Assembly (NCBI GenBank): GCA_947624555.1
Contig: CANQKW010000001.1
Location: 1 to 64,000 of the forward strand
DNA from: an uncultured Clostridia bacterium
GTDB lineage: Bacteria; Bacillota; Clostridia; Oscillospirales; Ruminococcaceae
DNA length: 64,000 nucleotides
Direction of reading: 5' to 3'
Shown one piece after another: positions 8,612 to 17,184 of the stretch. A program made the position numbers and the translations under genes. The notes under the pieces were generated by a model. That model did not search any database and was not told the origin of the DNA. It saw only the letters and a list, made by a program, of their open reading frames with translations. Position 1 is the first letter of the stretch; every line of letters begins with the position of its first letter.

Positions 8612-9292
8612 TTATGCCTCGAATTTATATCCTAATCCTCGAAGAGTAACTATAAATTTCCGATACTGTCCCAAATTATTTCTGAGCATTTTTATGTGAG
8701 TGTCAATGGTTCTGTCATCGCCGAAAAAGTCATATCCCCAAACCTCTTCAAGCAGCTTGTTTCTCGTAAGAGCTATGTTCTTGTTTCTTACCAGATAGAA
8801 CAGCAAATCATATTCTTTCGGGGTAAGATTTGCTTTTTCTCCGTCGATAAAAACATCTCTCGAAACAAAATTTATCTCAAGTCCCTCAAACTTTTCCACA
8901 TCAACAGGAGGATTTGCTGTTTCGGAAGAGGCGGAATTTCTTTTTACGATAGCATTTACCCTTGCCATAACCTCTTTCGGAGAAAAGGGTTTTACCACAT
9001 AATCGTCAATTCCTATCTCAAAACCGAAAAGCTTATCATATTCTTCGCCTCTTGCCGAAAGCATAAGCACGGGTGTCTGTTTGAATTTGCGAATTTCCTT
9101 GCAGGCAAGATAACCGTCAAGTCTGGGCATCATTATATCCATAATTATAATATCATAATCCTTTGACCTGGCTTTTTCAACTGCCTGCATTCCGTCGCAA
9201 GCCTCGTCCACCTCGTGACCCTCAAATTCGGCATATTCACGTATAACTTCACGAATATTTTCTTCATCATCAACGACCAGAATTTTATACAT
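8612..9292 (-). CDS. OmpR/PhoB-family response regulator
   Basis: 226 residues. Receiver domain at 1-120 with acidic pocket DDEEN, phosphoacceptor Asp52 in IIMDIMMPRLDGY and Lys in VVKPFSP; winged-helix DNA-binding domain at ~130-226 with LTPKEYDLLFYL and DRTIDTHIKMLRNN. The ATG at 9290-9292 has GGAGG about 7 bases upstream. It is the first gene of the pair with the kinase. A terminator hairpin lies directly upstream in its leader (9316-9352), so expression is probably controlled by read-through. Targets are unknown. Confidence 0.95.
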   Translation of the reverse strand: MYKILVVDDEENIREVIREYAEFEGHEVDEACDGMQAVEKARSKDYDIIIMDIMMPRLDGYLACKEIRKFKQTPVLMLSARGEEYDKLFGFEIGIDDYVVKPFSPKEVMARVNAIVKRNSASSETANPPVDVEKFEGLEINFVSRDVFIDGEKANLTPKEYDLLFYLVRNKNIALTRNKLLEEVWGYDFFGDDRTIDTHIKMLRNNLGQYRKFIVTLRGLGYKFEA

Positions 9293-9315
9293 TTTTGACC
9301 TCCAAATCTATTCTG

Positions 9316-9352
9316 AAAAAATCGGGCGTTCTTAAATCATATCAAGAACGCC
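9316..9352 (-). terminator. terminator-type hairpin in the leader of the response regulator
   Basis: On the minus strand GGCGTTCTT (9352-9344) and AAGAACGCC (9333-9325) form a perfect 9-bp stem with a 10-base loop, followed three bases later by TTTTTT. Only about 23 bases separate the T run from the regulator start codon. It can end the tyrA-pepF transcript and would also act on any transcript of the two-component operon starting upstream. Confidence 0.85.
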
Positions 9353-9461
9353 TTAAAATACATAAACAATGTGAGGAAATTATGAACATTGCCTTAATTC
9401 AGCCCGAAATCGCTTTCAGACTGTCATATGTTACGGATAATGTAATCTCATAACGTAATCA

Positions 9462-9490
9462 ATTATACATTACAAATATGATAAAAAAGT
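9462..9490 (-). promoter_or_regulatory. possible promoter for the two-component operon
   Basis: The minus strand carries TATAAT at 9467-9462 with a weak -35 (ACTTTT, 9490-9485) at 17 bases. If real, the leader is about 160 bases and runs through the terminator hairpin at 9316-9352. The -35 is poor, so confidence is low. The rest of 9353-9523 shows nothing else I can name. Confidence 0.38.
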
Positions 9491-9523
9491 GAAAAAGAAC
9501 TGAATTTTTAGTAAATTCAAACG

Positions 9524-10594
9524 CTAATTATTGCTGAAAAACTCAATAACCTCAAACATTTTCAGGTCAATAATATCGGGAATACCGGTATCATAATACG
9601 AATAAAAGTCTTCTCCAAAAACAATTTCACTGGATTTATTCTTAACGATCATCGGTATCTTCAAAGTGACCGTCATTATTCCCTTATCCTCTTCCATATC
9701 GAAAATGCCGCCGCTTTCCTCGGCAAAACGCTTTATAATCGGAATACCGCAGCCTATTCTCTGGTTGCTGAAATTCAAATCGGGCGTTTTTTCATCGTTT
9801 TCGGAACGAACTCTGCACCTGTTTTTCACCATTATTACGGCATATTCTTTTTCTTGTATTAAAGTTTTTGTAACTATAACCGTAGGGTCACAGTCAACAG
9901 GAGAATACAGCAGCGCATTCTGAATAGCATTGATAAGAGCCGTTATACAATGGCTTTGATTAGCGCTTATGGAATAATCATCAATTTGAGAAATAAATTC
10001 AATTCTTCTTCCTATATCTACCAACGCCTGATTACAGCGGTTAATAATGCCCTCGACAAGAGCATAGGTATTTATTCTTTCGTGCTTTGTTTTGAGGTAA
10101 AACATATTTGCATACTGAAAGATATTCTTGCTTGCGGCACTTAACTGCATAGAGCTTTTTTCGATGCTTGCAAAGCTCTTCAAATCCTCATAGCGTTCTT
10201 CGCTTTTAAGTCTTTTCTTCAATGAAGTTACAGTGCCCAGCAAAATCGCAATATTATACTCAAAACAGCCTATAAACGGAAGAATTTTTTCATAGATATT
10301 GACATTGACTGCCATATCAAAGACATCGTCATAACTGAAAAGCTCAGCCACATAAAATTCACGGTATCCAAATGCTCTGGCGCAGTACTGCTTTCCCTTG
10401 ACCATAACAAAATTGCTGCGATTTAAATTTAATATTCCGGTATCGTTCAAAGTGAGTTGATATACTGTCTTTTCGGTCGTGATAAAATTCTTCTTGTTGC
10501 AGTACACAATTTCCCAGTCTTTATTAAAGAAAATGACAGGATTTAAAAAACTCTTACAAAACTCCTTCACGTCACTAAAATCAGCACTATCCAA
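9524..10594 (-). CDS. degenerate GHKL-type ATPase protein (sensor-kinase-like)
   Basis: A 356-residue soluble protein. Residues ~1-110 look like a small PAS-like sensor (FFNKDWEIVYCNKKNF). A helical region follows, where a kinase would carry its histidine, but I see no H-E/D-x-x-x-P motif. The C-terminal ~150 residues resemble a histidine-kinase ATPase: N box ALINAIQNALLYSP and G2-like IGCGIPIIKRFAEE. The G1 position reads MVKNRCR with no DxGxG. It is therefore probably a regulatory or anti-factor-like protein, not an active kinase. It starts with TTG behind AAGGCGGTG, 12 bases after pepF, as last gene of the tyrA operon. Confidence 0.8.
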   Translation of the reverse strand: MDSADFSDVKEFCKSFLNPVIFFNKDWEIVYCNKKNFITTEKTVYQLTLNDTGILNLNRSNFVMVKGKQYCARAFGYREFYVAELFSYDDVFDMAVNVNIYEKILPFIGCFEYNIAILLGTVTSLKKRLKSEERYEDLKSFASIEKSSMQLSAASKNIFQYANMFYLKTKHERINTYALVEGIINRCNQALVDIGRRIEFISQIDDYSISANQSHCITALINAIQNALLYSPVDCDPTVIVTKTLIQEKEYAVIMVKNRCRVRSENDEKTPDLNFSNQRIGCGIPIIKRFAEESGGIFDMEEDKGIMTVTLKIPMIVKNKSSEIVFGEDFYSYYDTGIPDIIDLKMFEVIEFFSNN

Positions 10595-10606
10595 AACAAC
10601 ACCGCC

Positions 10607-12406
10607 TTAATTGTCCAACAATCCTTCCATATCGTCCAAAAGCTCGGAGAAAAGCTTTAAAGCATTTTCAACAGCGCTTTTTGAGATCATATCGACGCCC
10701 GCTTCCCTCAAAAGCGTTATGGGGTCTTTTGAGCAGCCGCTGCTCAAAAATCTGATATAATCCCGAACCGCAGGCTCGCCTTCGCTTAGAATTTTCTGAG
10801 ATAACGCTATCGCAGCAGAAAATCCCGTCGCATACTGATAAACATAGAAATCGCAGTAAAAATGCGGTATTCTTGCCCATTCCATATCAAGCTCATTGTC
10901 GACAATCAAATCTTTTCCGTAATATTCGACATTCAGCTTATGATACATCTCGCAAAGAGCGTCTGCTGTAAGGCTTTCGCCTCGTTCGGATTTTTCGTTG
11001 ATCATAAGCTCAAATTCCGCAAACATTGTCTGTCGGTAAAGAGTCGTCCGAAACTGCTCAAGAAAATAATTCACAAGGTAAGCACGCCGTTTTTTGTCCG
11101 TACAGCCTTTTAAAAGGTATTGCATAAGCAGGCTTTCGTTGCAGGTCGAGGCGACCTCTGCGACAAATATTACATAATTCGAGTAAATTGTCGGCTGATT
11201 TTCGTTTGACAGGTAAGAGTGAATTGCGTGACCCATTTCGTGAGCCAGGGTAAATTCACAGTTCAACGTGTCCTTGTGGTTCAGCAGAACGAACGGGTGG
11301 ACTTTCGGTCCTGTGGAATAGCCTCCGCTGCATTTGCCTGCGTTTTCGTAAACGTCAATCCAGCGCTCCTCAATTCCCTTTCTGAAAATCGCACGGTAAT
11401 CCTCGCCCATAGGAGCCAGCGACTCGTAAACTTCGGCTTTGGCACGCTCAAAGTCTATTTTATCGTCAACTCCGCTTACTATCGGCACATATAAATCATA
11501 CGGGTGAAGTTCGGAAACGTTAAGTGCTTTTTTACGGATTTTTACATATCTATGCATCAAATCCATATTTTCGTGCACTGTATCAATAAGCTGTCTGTAA
11601 ACGGCGGTATCGACTTCATTTGCAGATAATGCGGCGTCAAGTGCCGAAGGATATTTTCTTGCCTTTGCGTTGAACGCAAGCGTTTTTATCTGTGATGAAA
11701 GCATTGCCGCAGTTGTATTCTTAAAGCTCTCATAAGTGTGATAAAGATTATCAAAAGCGGACTTTCTCAGCGTTCTGTCTTCACTTCTCATCAAAGAAAT
11801 ATAGCTCTCGTGCGTAATCTGATGAGAATTTCCGTCCTTATCCACAGCGTCGGGGAATTTCAAATCTGCGTCGTTGAACATAGAGTAAATTGTATCGGGT
11901 GTTTGCAGCATTTCTCCTGTCAAAGCGATTATCTTTTCTTCTTTTTCGGAAAGATAATGATTGCGCTGTACCCTGATTTTATCGAGATAACGGCGATAAA
12001 GCCCCAAATCGGGACATTCCGAATAAAATTTTTCTAAAGTTTCATCGCTTATCGACAGCAATTCGGGGGTAGCAAAAGCCGTTGCCTCTTCAAAATCAAC
12101 CGAAAGACCGATTACACGGTTCATCATACCCTGATATTTTGAAATGCGTGTATCTTCATCTCTTTTACAATGAGCATAGCAAAAAAGGCTGTCAAACAGC
12201 ACGGAAACCTCTTCGCTCAGCCTAAGGTATTCAAGCAAATTTCCTGCATTTTCAGAGAGTTTTCCTTTAAATAAACGGAATTTTTCAGCATAAGTCTGCG
12301 CTTTTTTACAGTCCTCTTCCCATAATTCGTCCGTTGCGTATATATCATTGATAGACCACTTATACTCGTCGGGAATTTCCGAACGTTCAGGAACTCTTTC
12401 AGACAT
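10607..12406 (-). CDS. pepF: oligoendopeptidase F (M3B metallopeptidase)
   Basis: Cytoplasmic zinc peptidase that trims short peptides. 599 residues, the family norm. The zinc motif HEMGH in LAHEMGHAIHSYL, with a downstream Glu in FVAEVASTCNE, is the M3 catalytic centre. The N-terminal part from PERSEIPDEYKW, aligning with the usual PepF opening, is the helical lobe over the channel. It follows the small membrane protein by 9 bases and is followed by the GHKL-like gene, so it is in the tyrA operon. No secretion signal is present. Confidence 0.96.
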   Translation of the reverse strand: MSERVPERSEIPDEYKWSINDIYATDELWEEDCKKAQTYAEKFRLFKGKLSENAGNLLEYLRLSEEVSVLFDSLFCYAHCKRDEDTRISKYQGMMNRVIGLSVDFEEATAFATPELLSISDETLEKFYSECPDLGLYRRYLDKIRVQRNHYLSEKEEKIIALTGEMLQTPDTIYSMFNDADLKFPDAVDKDGNSHQITHESYISLMRSEDRTLRKSAFDNLYHTYESFKNTTAAMLSSQIKTLAFNAKARKYPSALDAALSANEVDTAVYRQLIDTVHENMDLMHRYVKIRKKALNVSELHPYDLYVPIVSGVDDKIDFERAKAEVYESLAPMGEDYRAIFRKGIEERWIDVYENAGKCSGGYSTGPKVHPFVLLNHKDTLNCEFTLAHEMGHAIHSYLSNENQPTIYSNYVIFVAEVASTCNESLLMQYLLKGCTDKKRRAYLVNYFLEQFRTTLYRQTMFAEFELMINEKSERGESLTADALCEMYHKLNVEYYGKDLIVDNELDMEWARIPHFYCDFYVYQYATGFSAAIALSQKILSEGEPAVRDYIRFLSSGCSKDPITLLREAGVDMISKSAVENALKLFSELLDDMEGLLDN

Positions 12407-12415
12407 ATTTTTCTC

Positions 12416-12973
12416 CTATTTCATTCTTTTTGTTATTTTCGGTCTTAAAAGCTTTTCGTAAAACGGCTTAAAAAGTCCCAAAAAAATATCATAAATCACG
12501 AATACTACCGCTCCAATGCAAAGCAGGAAAACAGACGCATATTCTCCGAAATCACCTAAGCCGTCGAAAATATGTGTCAAACCGAAAAGATAGATAAGTA
12601 CAGCATAGCTGCTTAACGCAGAAACCGCATAAACCGAAAGCTTTACCAGCCACCTTAACGGAATGATTTTGATTTTCTGAAGAGCCTCCCGAAGTATGGG
12701 ATAATACCCCAGCAAAAGCAGGAACATAATCGCAGCCTCGTAGTTGGTTGTGATGAGCATACAAAGCAATCCTTCCGCAATATAGCTCACCATACCATAC
12801 TTAATACCGAGCTGTTCCTTGATTATCCACATAAATATGCCTGCAATTGCAGGAGAAATATACTCAAAAGTCGGTACAAATCCCAGAAGAAACATCAAAG
12901 CAAAAGCAAGACCGCACATTATTCCGCAGAGCGAAACAGCATAACCTATATGCGTAGCTTTCTTGTCCGACAT
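12416..12973 (-). CDS. small multi-pass membrane protein, possibly an ECF S-component-like carrier
   Basis: 185 residues with about six hydrophobic segments starting near residue 10 (SLCGIMCGLAFALMFLLGF). A conserved-looking loop FVPTFEYISPAIAGIFMW and a middle stretch GYYPILREALQKIK are the most distinctive parts. The size and topology fit substrate-binding subunits of energy-coupling-factor transporters, but I see no clear signature and no EcfAAT genes nearby, so this is only a suggestion. AAGGAG precedes the ATG. It lies between tyrA (12 bases upstream) and pepF (10 bases downstream), so it is co-expressed with them. Confidence 0.75.
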   Translation of the reverse strand: MSDKKATHIGYAVSLCGIMCGLAFALMFLLGFVPTFEYISPAIAGIFMWIIKEQLGIKYGMVSYIAEGLLCMLITTNYEAAIMFLLLLGYYPILREALQKIKIIPLRWLVKLSVYAVSALSSYAVLIYLFGLTHIFDGLGDFGEYASVFLLCIGAVVFVIYDIFLGLFKPFYEKLLRPKITKRMK

Positions 12974-12984
12974 CTGACTGCTCC

Positions 12985-13842
12985 TTATTTTCTGCGTCCT
13001 TGTCCGTAAAACTCCATACTTTTCTCTTTCCGCTCACGGCCAACCTTAAGAAGTTCCCTGAGCGTATCAATATCGTCGTTTACCATAGCGTCACGATACT
13101 CGGAAAGAGAGTTTATGATACTGTTGATTTCAAACAAAAGTGCATCTTTGTTGCACAGAAAAAGTCCCGACCACATCTCCTCGTTAAGATAAGCCACTCT
13201 TGTCAAATCAAGGAAACTTCCTGCCGAAAAACCGTCTGCGTGGAATAAGGACGGGCTTTTTACATAAGCGTTCGATACAACGTGGGCAAGCTGAGAGGTA
13301 TATGCGATGTTTTTGTCGTGCTGTTCGGGAGTAGCAATTACCACCTGACCGAAATTCATACAAGCGCCAAGCGTTGAAACCAAATCGACAGCAATCTGAG
13401 GCGTTTTTTCCGAAGGGGTTATAATAAAACTTGCTCCTCGGAACAAATCGCCGTCTGAATAATCAAATCCCGAATGTTCCGTACCTGCCATAGGATGAGT
13501 GCCTATGAAGATAACTCCCCTTTCTTCAAGGACAGGAGTGCAGTTATTTACGATATACCCCTTTACGCCGCAAATATCCATTACTATTGAGCCTTTTTTA
13601 AATTTATCGGCATTTTGCTTTACAAAATCGACAATAGCCAACGGATAAAGTGCGATAATAGTAAGGTTAGCCTCAGAGAGTTTCTCAACGTCGATTTCTT
13701 CGTCGATTGCACCCACTTCGAGTGCTTTTCTTACTGTTTCATTATCGTTATCAATTCCCATAATATGGTGAAAAGTGTTGGCTTTAAGCGCCTTACAAAT
13801 CGAGCCTCCAATAAGTCCCAAACCCACAACTGCTATATTCAT
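12985..13842 (-). CDS. tyrA: prephenate dehydrogenase
   Basis: NAD-dependent oxidative decarboxylation of prephenate towards tyrosine. The N-terminal Rossmann motif is VVGLGLIGGSICKAL at residues ~4-18, followed by IGIDNDNET. The helical dimerisation domain contains GTHPMAGTEHSGFDYSD, with the substrate-binding His of the family, and QLAHVVSNAY. At 285 residues it lacks a C-terminal ACT domain, so feedback control may differ from longer forms. It heads the operon tyrA-membrane protein-pepF-GHKL protein and has its own promoter at 13895-13923. No other aromatic gene is adjacent. Confidence 0.93.
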   Translation of the reverse strand: MNIAVVGLGLIGGSICKALKANTFHHIMGIDNDNETVRKALEVGAIDEEIDVEKLSEANLTIIALYPLAIVDFVKQNADKFKKGSIVMDICGVKGYIVNNCTPVLEERGVIFIGTHPMAGTEHSGFDYSDGDLFRGASFIITPSEKTPQIAVDLVSTLGACMNFGQVVIATPEQHDKNIAYTSQLAHVVSNAYVKSPSLFHADGFSAGSFLDLTRVAYLNEEMWSGLFLCNKDALLFEINSIINSLSEYRDAMVNDDIDTLRELLKVGRERKEKSMEFYGQGRRK

Positions 13843-13894
13843 TTGCTTTTCTCCGATAAAACATATTGTAATGATTTTTGTTTTTACTGATTTT

Positions 13895-13923
13895 ATTATA
13901 ACATATTTTCATATAAAATTCAA
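13895..13923 (-). promoter_or_regulatory. sigma-A promoter of tyrA
   Basis: Minus strand TTGAAT (13923-13918), 17-base spacer, TATAAT (13900-13895) with a TG extension before the -10. The leader to the tyrA ATG is about 50 bases. Confidence 0.8.
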
Positions 13924-13945
13924 TAGCTTTTTGTCAAAAACTACT

Positions 13946-13976
13946 AAAAATTAAAAGGGACACCTAGATGTCCCTT
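13946..13976 (-). terminator. Rho-independent terminator after the aldolase gene
   Basis: Stem AAGGGACA (minus) with TGTCCCTT, 8 bp, loop of 6 (13963-13968), followed on the minus strand by TTTTAATTTTTAG. It lies 17 bases after the aldolase stop. Confidence 0.85.
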
Positions 13977-13992
13977 AAAATTTCTTTTGAAA

Positions 13993-14856
13993 TTATGCTT
14001 TTCCGACAGAGCCGAACAGTTCCATTTTCTCCTTGACAGTAGCCTTGATAGCCTCTGCGCCGGGAGCAAGCAATTTTCTGGGGTCAAATCCCTTGCCCTG
14101 CTGATCTTTGCCCTCTTCGATGTATTTTCTGGTAGCCTCAGCAAAGGAGAGCTGACATTCGGTGTTGACGTTGATTTTTGCAACGCCGAGAGAAATTGCC
14201 TTCTTGATCATATCTGCGGGAATACCCGTTCCGCCGTGAAGAACCAGCGGCATATCTCCGACTTCCTTCTTAACAGCCTCAAGAGTTTCAAACGAAAGTC
14301 CGGGCCAGTTTGCAGGATATTTACCGTGAATATTGCCGATACCTGCCGCAAGCATTGTTACGCCGAGGTCAGCTATAGACTTACACTCCTTAGGGTCAGC
14401 GCACTCGCCCATACCGACAACGCCGTCCTCTTCGCCGCCGATAGAACCTACCTCAGCCTCAATGGAAACGCCGAAAACATCGCAAGCATTAACGAGAATT
14501 TTAGTTTTTTCAATATTCTCAGCAATCGGATAATGTGATCCGTCGAACATTATCGAAGAAAATCCTGCTCTTAAGCACTTCTGTGCGCCCTCAAACGTAC
14601 CGTGGTCAAGGTGAAGAGCAACAGGAACGGTAATCTTCATTTCTTCAAGCATACCGTTTACCATTCCGACAATGGTCTTGAAACCTGTCATATACTTTCC
14701 TGCGCCCTCGGAAACGCCGAGAATAACAGGCGACTTAAGCTCCTCTGCAACCGTAAGGATAGACTTTGTCCACTCAAGGTTATTGATGTTGAACTGACCT
14801 ACCGCATACTTGCCGTCACGAGCCTTGTTAAGCATTTCTTTTGCTGAAACCAACAT
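13993..14856 (-). CDS. fba: class II fructose-bisphosphate aldolase
   Basis: Zinc-dependent cleavage of fructose-1,6-bisphosphate into the two triose phosphates. 287 residues. Motifs: LDHGTFEGAQKCLRAGFSSIMFDGS (zinc His and catalytic region, split here as LDHG and FDGS), GGEEDGVVG, HGKYP, and LHGGTGIP with AKINVNTE for phosphate binding. The N-terminus AKEMLNKARDGKYAVGQFN is typical. RBS AAAGGAGAA precedes the ATG. It is monocistronic, with its own promoter and terminator. The substrate could in principle be tagatose-bisphosphate, but the motifs fit Fba of Firmicutes. Confidence 0.93.
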   Translation of the reverse strand: MLVSAKEMLNKARDGKYAVGQFNINNLEWTKSILTVAEELKSPVILGVSEGAGKYMTGFKTIVGMVNGMLEEMKITVPVALHLDHGTFEGAQKCLRAGFSSIMFDGSHYPIAENIEKTKILVNACDVFGVSIEAEVGSIGGEEDGVVGMGECADPKECKSIADLGVTMLAAGIGNIHGKYPANWPGLSFETLEAVKKEVGDMPLVLHGGTGIPADMIKKAISLGVAKINVNTECQLSFAEATRKYIEEGKDQQGKGFDPRKLLAPGAEAIKATVKEKMELFGSVGKA

Positions 14857-14901
14857 AAAAATTCTCCTTTTCTGAATAAATTAGTACTAACCCGTACAAT
14901 T

Positions 14902-14930
14902 ATTATAACACACTTGAAAGAAAAAAGCAA
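14902..14930 (-). promoter_or_regulatory. sigma-A promoter of the aldolase gene
   Basis: Minus strand TTGCTT (14930-14925), 17-base spacer, TATAAT (14907-14902) with TG one base before it. A perfect 10-bp palindrome TTAGTACTAA (14881-14890) lies in the first transcribed bases. Confidence 0.82.
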
Positions 14931-14983
14931 TAATTTTCGGAAAATTTTTCAATTTTTATATAACGAGATTTATTGCCGATTTC

Positions 14984-15310
14984 TCACGTATTGTGGTCGC
15001 TGGTGTGAAATTGTTTCAGATTGCCGATTTTCTTTGCTCTTTCGCTCATTATTTCATCTATGTCCTCAACGGTAAGACCGCACTCTGCCATAAGAACGGC
15101 AACGTGATAGAACAAATCGTTTATTTCGTTTGCAAGCTCTTCATTATCGGAATTTTTAGCCGCAATAACCATTTCGGTACATTCCTCGCCGCATTTTTTA
15201 AGTATCTTGTCAAGTCCCTTGTCAAAAAGATAGCAGGTGTAAGAGCCCTCCTGTGGGTTTGCCCTGCGGTTGATGATAACATCGTACATTTCCTTGAATG
15301 CGTCTGTCAT
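14984..15310 (-). CDS. hisE: phosphoribosyl-ATP pyrophosphatase
   Basis: Second step of histidine synthesis, hydrolysing PR-ATP to PR-AMP. 108 residues in the MazG-like all-helical fold: GSYTCYLFDKGLDKILKKCGEECTE (start of the motif is SYTCYLFDKG) and KNSDNEELANEINDLFYHVAVL, with the acidic metal-binding residues in EECTE and ENDLF-type positions. RBS AGGAGGAAT lies upstream. It is the last gene after the lipoprotein and hisI; HisI and HisE are separate here, not fused. No clear terminator follows, so some read-through towards the aldolase is possible. Confidence 0.95.
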   Translation of the reverse strand: MTDAFKEMYDVIINRRANPQEGSYTCYLFDKGLDKILKKCGEECTEMVIAAKNSDNEELANEINDLFYHVAVLMAECGLTVEDIDEIMSERAKKIGNLKQFHTSDHNT

Positions 15311-15387
15311 TGTTATTCCTCCTGTATTTCATTTTTATCCCGTATGCCTTTGTCTGTAATATATTGTTCAATATATTCAATGCTGAA

Positions 15388-15702
15388 TTACCTTATTTTG
15401 TTAAAAAAGCACGTTCTGTTTCCCGTATGGCAAGCCGCACCCGTCTGTTCGACCTTAATAAGCAAGGTATCGTCGTCGCAGTCCCCGTAAATTTCTATAA
15501 TTCGCTGAACGTGTCCCGAAGTAGCGCCCTTATTCCAAAGCTCCTGCCTTGATCTGCTCCAGAACCACGTATAGCCCGTTTCAAGCGATTTTTTAAGGCT
15601 TTCTTCGTTCATATAGGCGAGCATAAGCACTTCGCCGTTTTTTGCGTCCTGCACGATTGCAGGGATAAGATCGCTTTTTTTGAAAAATTTTTTCAAATCC
15701 AT
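15388..15702 (-). CDS. hisI: phosphoribosyl-AMP cyclohydrolase
   Basis: Third step of histidine synthesis, opening the adenine ring of PR-AMP. 104 residues. Zinc and magnesium motifs are visible: [29 protein letters not shown] and [13 protein letters not shown] chose the ATG at 15702 because GGAG lies at proper spacing inside the end of the lipoprotein gene; two earlier ATGs in frame would overlap that gene. It begins one base after the lipoprotein stop, so the two are coupled. hisE follows 77 bases later. Confidence 0.95.
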   Translation of the reverse strand: MDLKKFFKKSDLIPAIVQDAKNGEVLMLAYMNEESLKKSLETGYTWFWSRSRQELWNKGATSGHVQRIIEIYGDCDDDTLLIKVEQTGAACHTGNRTCFFNKIR

Positions 15703-15703
15703 A

Positions 15704-17104
15704 TTATTCTCCATCATTAAAGCAGTACAAAATTACCTCATCCGGCTCAAAGTCGCAGCCTAAACATTCCTTATCGACACGGAAAGCCTTAGTTTCATCA
15801 TTTACCATATCTTCGGCATACAAAATCATTCTGCCGTTACCGTCCTTGCCTTTTATCATATAAGAGCCTAAAATTGCGCCTTCCTTTTCACACCAGAAGA
15901 ACATAATATCTCCTTCTTTGGAATATTTAGGCAGAGTAACCGTTCTGTCGGCATTTATTTTTACCGAATGAGCTGCACCCATACCCGAAGACATCATCTG
16001 AAACAGCAGAGATGTATTGTTGGGGAAAGATATAGAAATATCTCCTGCTGTAAGGGCGGCAGACAAATTTTGTGCTCCGTAAAGACCAATTCCGTCATCA
16101 ATGTGATTTTTTGCGTATTCGACAGCTTTTGTACGATTATATTTCTCGTCGAGTTTCCAACTGTTGCTCCTGCAAAGAAGAGTATTGCTGTCGTTTTTAA
16201 CCGCCTCGGGGAATTTTGACGGGTCATCGTCATCCTGATAGAAATGGAACAAGAATACCTCTTTCAGATCAGTGCTGCAGTCATAACATTCTTCATCGGT
16301 AATGAAAGCGTATTCGCCGTTATTTCTCATATTGCGGCAAATAACTCTCATATGACCTTTTTCATCATCGCCGACATAAAGCAGCGAATGGAGCATAAGT
16401 CCTTCGTACGGGCAAAATGTCTGCACAACATCACCGGGGCGAGCATAATCTGGAAGAGTAACAGTCTGGTCCTCGTTAATCGGCAAAAATTCGCCGAAAC
16501 CCAACCCCGAACTTAATAATTGCAGGCAAAGTCCCGTTGAACTGGTCGAATTTGCGGAAATTCCTCCTGCCTCCATACATTTTGCGATAAACGGCGCACA
16601 AAGCATTGTTCCGACATTCCAGTTTGCTCTTGCCCACGCAATAGAATCCTCAATATTATACACTTCAGTCGGTATTTTCTGCGGAGCATACCACATAACA
16701 GAGGGTTCGTCAGTCAGCTTTACAATGCCGTTTTCAAATATGTAATCACGGTTTACGTCCTGATAAATGCCGTTGTTATTGTAAATTTCGTTTGAGTAAT
16801 CAACGTAATGATTACCGATATAATATCCGTACTCGTCATATTGAGTTTCGGAATAATTCGGGATAAAGCCGTTGTGACCTATAATTTCACCGTAAGAAAT
16901 ATCATCTTTGATTGAGCTTTCGCCGTCCGATACATCGGGGTCTTTTTCACCAATACCGTCCGAAGAACCGCCCGAACTGCTTTCAGAGCCTGACGTTCCG
17001 GAAAAATTTGAACTGCTTTCTCCGGGATATTCGGTATTTTCGCTGCAGCCTGCCAGGGAAATGACAGACAGACAAACCAGTACTGACAAAATTTTTCTTT
17101 TCAT
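15704..17104 (-). CDS. lipoprotein with two tandem amidase-like (NlpC/papain-fold-like) domains
   Basis: 466 residues. Signal peptide with lipobox SLAGC puts the lipidated Cys at 20, then a Ser/Gly/Asp-rich linker to about residue 70. Two repeats of ~140 residues follow. Repeat 1 (~150-295) has [29 protein letters not shown] and LHSLLYVG; the Cys and His fit the active site of Amidase_6-type domains. Repeat 2 (~315-466) has matching [14 protein letters not shown] but [14 protein letters not shown] and ILGSYMIKG, so both the Cys and the His are gone. Repeat 1 may be an active surface hydrolase and repeat 2 a binding copy; that is inference. It has its own promoter and is coupled to hisI. Confidence 0.82.
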   Translation of the reverse strand: MKRKILSVLVCLSVISLAGCSENTEYPGESSSNFSGTSGSESSSGGSSDGIGEKDPDVSDGESSIKDDISYGEIIGHNGFIPNYSETQYDEYGYYIGNHYVDYSNEIYNNNGIYQDVNRDYIFENGIVKLTDEPSVMWYAPQKIPTEVYNIEDSIAWARANWNVGTMLCAPFIAKCMEAGGISANSTSSTGLCLQLLSSGLGFGEFLPINEDQTVTLPDYARPGDVVQTFCPYEGLMLHSLLYVGDDEKGHMRVICRNMRNNGEYAFITDEECYDCSTDLKEVFLFHFYQDDDDPSKFPEAVKNDSNTLLCRSNSWKLDEKYNRTKAVEYAKNHIDDGIGLYGAQNLSAALTAGDISISFPNNTSLLFQMMSSGMGAAHSVKINADRTVTLPKYSKEGDIMFFWCEKEGAILGSYMIKGKDGNGRMILYAEDMVNDETKAFRVDKECLGCDFEPDEVILYCFNDGE

Positions 17105-17135
17105 AATTCAACACTCCTAAAATTTGTACAAAATA

Positions 17136-17164
17136 ATTTTAACACGAAACAGAGATTATTGCAA
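17136..17164 (-). promoter_or_regulatory. promoter of the lipoprotein-hisI-hisE unit
   Basis: Minus strand TTGCAA (17164-17159), 17-base spacer, TAAAAT (17141-17136) preceded by TG plus one base. It separates hisI-hisE from the hisZ-hisF unit. A 7-bp inverted repeat ATTATTG/CAATAAT (17155-17161 and 17178-17184) flanks the -35 region. Confidence 0.72.
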
Positions 17165-17184
17165 GATGTTTTGAAAACAATAAT

